This document shows, piece after piece, positions 60,292 through 64,000 of a stretch of DNA of 64,000 nucleotides. Numbering within the stretch: the first letter of the stretch is position 1; each line of letters begins with the position of its first letter. The position numbers were made by a program, and so were the translations under genes. The notes under the pieces were generated by a model. That model made no database searches, was not told the origin of the DNA, and saw only the letters and a program-made list of their open reading frames with translations. Origin of the DNA: an uncultured Flavobacteriaceae bacterium (lineage in GTDB: Bacteria > Bacteroidota > Bacteroidia > Flavobacteriales > Flavobacteriaceae); NCBI GenBank assembly GCA_947502495.1, contig CANNAC010000008.1, positions 91,342 through 155,341 on the forward strand, written 5' to 3'.

Positions 60292-61440
60292 TGCTATAAA
60301 CTCTTTAATTTTATCTGTGATAAACATTATTTGCTCATCGTCTAACTCGGTATGCATTGGTAAAGAAATCACATCTTTTACGAGTTGATTTGTAACTGGA
60401 AAATCTGCCTCGTTATATCTAGCATCTTTATACGCTTTTTGGTTATGTAAAGGAATTGGATAGTACACACCACATGGTATTTCATGACTGTTTAAAAACT
60501 TCACCAAGCCATCTCTATCAACATTATTTAGCTTTAAAGTGTATTGATGAAACACATGACAATCACAATCTTCACAAATGGTCGTACACATTTTAGAAAC
60601 CTGAGGTGTCGTTACATTAGATATACCTTCTAAAGCTTTACTGTATTTTCTTGCTGCAGATTGTCTTGCTTTATTATAGGTATCTAAATGGGGTAATTTA
60701 GCATTTAAAACGGCTGCTTGTATAGAATCTAATCTAGAATTCACACCAACTACATCATGGTGATAACGTTCGTACATACCGTGGTTTACAATTCCTCGAA
60801 TGGTGTGTGCTAATGCATCATCATTCGTGAAAATTGCTCCTCCATCTCCATAACATCCCAAATTTTTAGAAGGAAAAAAGGAAGTAGAAGCAACATGACT
60901 TATCGTTCCTGCTTTCGATTTTTTGCCATTGCTGTAGGTGTAGGTTGCACCTATTGCTTGTGCGTTATCTTCAATAACATATAAATTATGTTCTTCGGCA
61001 AGTTTCATGATTGCTTCCATATTGGCACATTGACCAAATAAATGCACAGGAACTATCGCCTTTGTTTTTGGTGTTATAGCTTTTTTAATAGCCTCCACAC
61101 TTATATTAAAGTCATTTGGATCTACATCTACCAAAACAGGAGTTAATTGCAATAATGCGATTACCTCAACAGTAGCAGCAAATGTAAAGTCTGCAGTGAT
61201 AACTTCATCGCCTGGTTGCAAACCCAAACCCATCATTGCTATTTGCAATGCATCGGTACCATTTGCACAAGGAATAACGTGTTTTACACCTAAATAATCT
61301 TCTAAGTTTTTCTGAAACTCATGAACTTTTGGTCCATTAATAAAAGATGCATTATCTATTATTTCTTGAATTGTTGGATTTACAACATCTTTTATACCTG
61401 CATATTGACCTTTAAGATCAACCATTTGAATCTTTTTCAC
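60283..61440 (-). CDS. DegT/DnrJ/EryC1/StrS family aminotransferase
   Basis: 385 residues. PLP enzyme of the sugar aminotransferase family: SFINGPKVHEFQKNLEDYLGVKHVIPCANGTDALQIAMMGLGLQPGDEVITADFTF, ending in the PLP-lysine motif STSFFPSKNLGCYGDGGA (about 187-201). It would put an amino group on a nucleotide-sugar for capsule or LPS. A cysteine-rich segment (CTTICEDCDCHVFHQYT) is unusual and could bind a metal. The stop lies in repeat C; galE is next. Confidence 0.9.
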   Translation of the reverse strand: MKKIQMVDLKGQYAGIKDVVNPTIQEIIDNASFINGPKVHEFQKNLEDYLGVKHVIPCANGTDALQIAMMGLGLQPGDEVITADFTFAATVEVIALLQLTPVLVDVDPNDFNISVEAIKKAITPKTKAIVPVHLFGQCANMEAIMKLAEEHNLYVIEDNAQAIGATYTYSNGKKSKAGTISHVASTSFFPSKNLGCYGDGGAIFTNDDALAHTIRGIVNHGMYERYHHDVVGVNSRLDSIQAAVLNAKLPHLDTYNKARQSAARKYSKALEGISNVTTPQVSKMCTTICEDCDCHVFHQYTLKLNNVDRDGLVKFLNSHEIPCGVYYPIPLHNQKAYKDARYNEADFPVTNQLVKDVISLPMHTELDDEQIMFITDKIKEFIANN

Positions 61441-61583
61441 ATTCTTAAATTTTGAAACCTAAATAATACATTTAGGGGCATTACTATCTCACGAATTTAC
61501 GAAAAACCATATCGTTTAGCAACGAAGATTAATGAATAATAAATAATTTATTAAATACTAGATATGTATATAATTTAAAAGAA

Positions 61584-62846
61584 ATGTATTTTAGCAATAA
61601 ACAAAAACTATTGGCTTTCATTTATAACATACTTATTTCTTTAACTTCACTTATTTTAAAAGGAATAGCGCTATTTAACACCAAAATTAGCAAAGGTGTC
61701 GAGGGAAGAAAACAGACATTTACTGTTTTAGAAAATAACATTTCACAAACGGATGCTTGCATATGGTTTCATTGTGCATCCTTGGGAGAGTACGAACAAG
61801 GACTGCCTGTTTTTAAAGAAATTAGAAAGCTTTATCCTAAGCATAAAATTGTATTGACTTTCTTTTCCCCTTCTGGCTATGAAATACGAAAGAACACCGA
61901 AGTAGCAGACGTTGTTGTTTACCTTCCTTTAGATTCTAAGAAAAACGCAAAAAGATTCATAAATCTAGTGCAACCAGACTTGACTATTTTTGTAAAATAT
62001 GATATTTGGCCTAACTTTTTAAAGGAATTAAAAAAACGCCATTTAAAAGCTATTTTAATTTCTGCCCTTTTTAGACCTAATCATTCCTTTTTCAAATTCT
62101 ACGGAAAAGAACAACGTAATGCATTATTTGCTTTCGAACATATTTTTGTTCAAAATGAAGCTTCAAAAACGCTATTGCACAAAATAAATTACAACCATGT
62201 AACTGTTTCTGGAGATACTCGTTTTGATCGTGTTTATAGTCAGCTAGCACAAAACAATACTTTAGACTTTATGGAAGCGTTTAAACAAGACAGTTTATGT
62301 GTTGTTGCCGGAAGTACCTGGCCTGAAGACGAAAATATTTTATTAGATTACATTAATAAAAATGCTTCGGAAGACTTGAAATTTATTATTGCGCCTCATA
62401 ACCTTAAAACAGCACAAATAGATAGATTTAGTAAACAGCTACAAGTACCTAGTATTAAATATTCAGAAAAAGAAAACCAAGATATGTCTAAATATTCAGT
62501 TTTTATAATGGATACTATTGGATTATTACCCAAAACCTATAGCTATGCAGATATCGCTTATGTAGGTGGTGCAATGGGAAATACCGGTTTACATAATACT
62601 TTAGAACCAGCAGTATTTGGCATACCGGTACTTATAGGAAAAAACTACAAAAAATTTCCTGAAGCATATGCCATGTTAGAAGAAAATGGGATGTTCTCGG
62701 TGAAAAACAAAGAAGAATTAGCTTTTATACTAACAGAATTGATTGAAAATAAGGAAAAGCGAGCGCGTTCTGGAGCTAAAAACTTAAATTATATTAAAAA
62801 AAACAAGGAAGCTGTAATCCAAATCAGCAACTACATACGTAAATAG
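61584..62846 (+). CDS. waaA: 3-deoxy-D-manno-octulosonic acid transferase
   Basis: 420 residues. N-terminal membrane segment (FIYNILISLTSLILKGIALF), then the GT30 pattern: FHCASLGEYEQGLPVFKEIRK, the RLSGDTRFDR-like SGDTRFDRV, and GGAMGNTGLHNTLEPAVFGIPVL. It adds Kdo to lipid A precursor at the inner membrane cytoplasmic face, consistent with a Gram-negative outer membrane. Alone in its transcript. Confidence 0.93.
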   Translation: MYFSNKQKLLAFIYNILISLTSLILKGIALFNTKISKGVEGRKQTFTVLENNISQTDACIWFHCASLGEYEQGLPVFKEIRKLYPKHKIVLTFFSPSGYEIRKNTEVADVVVYLPLDSKKNAKRFINLVQPDLTIFVKYDIWPNFLKELKKRHLKAILISALFRPNHSFFKFYGKEQRNALFAFEHIFVQNEASKTLLHKINYNHVTVSGDTRFDRVYSQLAQNNTLDFMEAFKQDSLCVVAGSTWPEDENILLDYINKNASEDLKFIIAPHNLKTAQIDRFSKQLQVPSIKYSEKENQDMSKYSVFIMDTIGLLPKTYSYADIAYVGGAMGNTGLHNTLEPAVFGIPVLIGKNYKKFPEAYAMLEENGMFSVKNKEELAFILTELIENKEKRARSGAKNLNYIKKNKEAVIQISNYIRK

Positions 62847-62894
62847 ACTATTAAATTTACCTGAATAACGATTATGTTAAAAATTTTAACAAAC

Positions 62895-62928
62895 TTGTGT
62901 GAATTTTAACAGGAAGTTGTTACTTTCG
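62895..62928 (+). promoter_or_regulatory. Promoter of the LEA-like lipoprotein
   Basis: TTG (62895-62897), 23 bases and TACTTTCG (62921-62928) upstream of the ATG at 62962. The -7 box deviates by one base. Confidence 0.45.
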
Positions 62929-62961
62929 TATATTGAAAATTAACACTAAAAACTATTACTG

Positions 62962-63369
62962 ATGAAAAAATTATTATTAAGCGCTGCTTTATTATTAGCA
63001 TTAAGCGTATCGTTTACATCTTGTAGAGAAGTAAAAGAAAACACAGATGCAGCTGGTGATGCTGTTGAAAACGCTACTGAAGCTACTGGTGATGCATTAG
63101 AAAATGCTGCTGAAGCAACAGGTGATGCTCTAGAAGAAGCTGGAGACGCTGTTGAAGGTGCTGCTGATTCTGCTGTTGATGCTGCAGGTAATGCTGTTGA
63201 TGCTGCTGGAAACGCAATTGAAGATGCTGCTGATTCTGCAAAAGATGCTGCTGGAGATGCTGTTGATGCTGTTGAAAAAGCTGCTGGTGACGCAAAAGAT
63301 GCTGCTGGAAATGCTGTAGACAAAGTTTCTGATAAAGCAAAAGACTTAAAAGCTAAAGCTACTCACTAA
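62962..63369 (+). CDS. Alanine-rich LEA-like lipoprotein
   Basis: 135 residues. A lipobox LSVSFTSC puts the modified Cys at 21. The rest is an 11-residue repeat of Ala, Asp, Glu, Gly and Val (AGDAVENATEATGDALENAAEA..., DAAGNAVDAAGNAIEDAAD), like group-3 LEA and apolipoprotein-type amphipathic helices, ending in a Lys-rich tail. It is probably an outer-membrane-anchored helix protein that helps against drying, freezing or osmotic stress or stabilises membranes; I infer this from composition alone. Confidence 0.75.
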   Translation: MKKLLLSAALLLALSVSFTSCREVKENTDAAGDAVENATEATGDALENAAEATGDALEEAGDAVEGAADSAVDAAGNAVDAAGNAIEDAADSAKDAAGDAVDAVEKAAGDAKDAAGNAVDKVSDKAKDLKAKATH

Positions 63370-63390
63370 TTACGAGAGCTAATTTTAAAA

Positions 63391-63419
63391 AGCCTTCATA
63401 ACTATGAAGGCTTTTTTTT
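63391..63419 (+). terminator. Intrinsic terminator after the LEA-like gene
   Basis: AGCCTTCATA (63391-63400) and TATGAAGGCT (63403-63412) with a T-run to 63419. Confidence 0.8.
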
Positions 63420-63461
63420 GTGCCTATTTTTAAGGTTTGAGGCCTTATAAAACAAAACACA

Positions 63462-64000
63462 ACTTAGATATAAGGTTTTTATACGAAAGGCGGGAAACGA
63501 ACTGCGTGACGTTCATATCGATATCTTTAGAAAAGGCAATCCGTAACACGGGGTTGTCTTTTTTGTTTTACGACTTATCTAAAAGAGAATTTTTAGTAGA
63601 TTAAAAAAAAAGTCTTACATAAATGTAAGACTTTTGTAATGAAAAAAGGGAATGGACTTCGTCGAGTCCCAGTTTCAACATGTTGAGAAAAGCAAATCGA
63701 AAAGATTGGATTACTTTTTTGTTTTAAAAATATACTTGAAATTAAAAATTATATACGTTTTAAAACAGAAACCCTGCATTTCTATAAGGCTTTTGTAATG
63801 AAAAAAGGGAATGGACTTCGTCGAGTCCCAGTTTTCAACATCTTGAGAAAAGCCAACCCAAAAAATTGGATTGCTTTTTTGTTTTAAAAATATACTTGAA
63901 ATTAAAAATTACATACGTTTTCTAAACAGAAAAAACATACATTCCTATAAGACTTTTGTAATGAAAAAAGGGAATGGACTTCGTCGAGTCCCAGTTTTCA
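63462..64000 (+). repeat. Tandem array of ~160-bp units, running off the window
   Basis: Units 1-3 are strongly alike and start (at a small ATG) at 63639, 63798 and 63961, periods 159 and 163; the third is cut by the window end. Unit 0 (63462-63570) is a diverged relative with ACG in place of ATG. Each unit holds CTTTTGTAATGAAAAAAGGG, a hairpin GGACT-TCGTCG-AGTCC, CAACAT(G/C)TTGAGAAAAG and a terminator-like stem followed by CTTTTTTGTTTT. A short frame in unit 2 (63798-63887) reads MKKGNGLRRVPVFNILRKAN then PKNWIAFLF; in unit 1 it is broken by one missing T but otherwise conserved to the same stop. Also a hairpin AGTCTTACAT/ATGTAAGACT at 63611-63632. It may be an array of small RNA genes or of a tiny peptide gene. 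Confidence 0.7.

Noticed and set aside
62946..63323. Minus-strand frames opposite the LEA-like gene
   Set aside because: They consist of Ser/Ala or Gln/His/Leu repeats that mirror the 11-mer repeats of the real gene.
1..64000. CRISPR arrays, rRNA genes, transposases or prophage genes
   Set aside because: No short regularly spaced repeats, rRNA sequence or corresponding protein motifs were seen anywhere in the window.

Overview
The window is chromosomal DNA of a low-GC marine member of the Bacteroidota, almost certainly Flavobacteriaceae. Signs are Bacteroidota promoters (TTG, then TAnnTTTG) with few Shine-Dalgarno sites, a T9SS C-terminal sorting domain, GLPGLI, DUF6090 and DUF5686 family proteins, CarboxypepD_reg outer-membrane proteins, and several interspersed palindromes of the kind common in this family. 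The genus cannot be fixed from the sequence.

Layout. 1-2.2 kb: fragment of a class V aminotransferase, metK behind a SAM-II-like riboswitch, and tRNA-Tyr. 2.4-6.8 kb: a tyrosinase with a DUF2182 membrane protein, a frameshifted SnoaL-like gene, a universal stress protein and an exported GNAT-like protein; a palindrome of the form AACACGTA-N4-TACGTGTT recurs here. 6.8-8.5 kb: a small accessory zone (DUF6090 protein, ParD/ParE-like pair) bounded by long imperfect palindromes that resemble integron attC sites. 8.5-17.8 kb: T9SS cargo, an outer-membrane barrel/GLPGLI operon divergent from a histidine kinase and response regulator, and a deoxynucleoside kinase. 17.8-23.9 kb: a repeat, a decayed copy of an App1-type phosphatase gene, LysE-type exporter, intact App1 gene, membrane and soluble pyrophosphatases.

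23.9-41 kb is the most striking part: a neutral-lipid and glycerol locus. It holds gpsA, a PlsB-HAD-PlsC triple fusion, two alpha/beta hydrolases, a wax ester synthase/DGAT carrying a C-terminal SCP2-like domain, an ABC1 kinase, a TetR-like regulator, three phasin-like proteins (one with a histone-H1-like tail as in PhaF), a further granule-protein candidate, a SARP-type regulator, glpK and glpD. Two regulatory signals tie it together: heptamer direct repeats at an 11-bp period upstream of two phasin genes, and a TATGCRYGCATA palindrome upstream of the WS/DGAT operon, glpK and etfBA. My reading is a lipid-droplet storage and mobilisation system: GpsA or GlpK makes glycerol-3-phosphate, PlsB/PlsC acylate it, HAD may dephosphorylate, WS/DGAT makes triacylglycerol or wax ester, phasins coat the droplet, hydrolases release acyl groups, GlpD and Etf return electrons to respiration.

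41-63.4 kb is mostly housekeeping: DUF5686 protein, pdhB, etfBA, bifunctional nuclease, nucleoside transporter, thyA, a 2TM-DHFR fusion, a TetR/haloacid dehalogenase/SDR group with shared operators, fabD-lspA, galE, a DegT aminotransferase, waaA and a LEA-like lipoprotein. The last 0.5 kb is a tandem array of ~160-bp units, each with a conserved hairpin, a tiny reading frame and a terminator-like end; it runs off the window. No CRISPR array, rRNA, transposase or integrase was seen.
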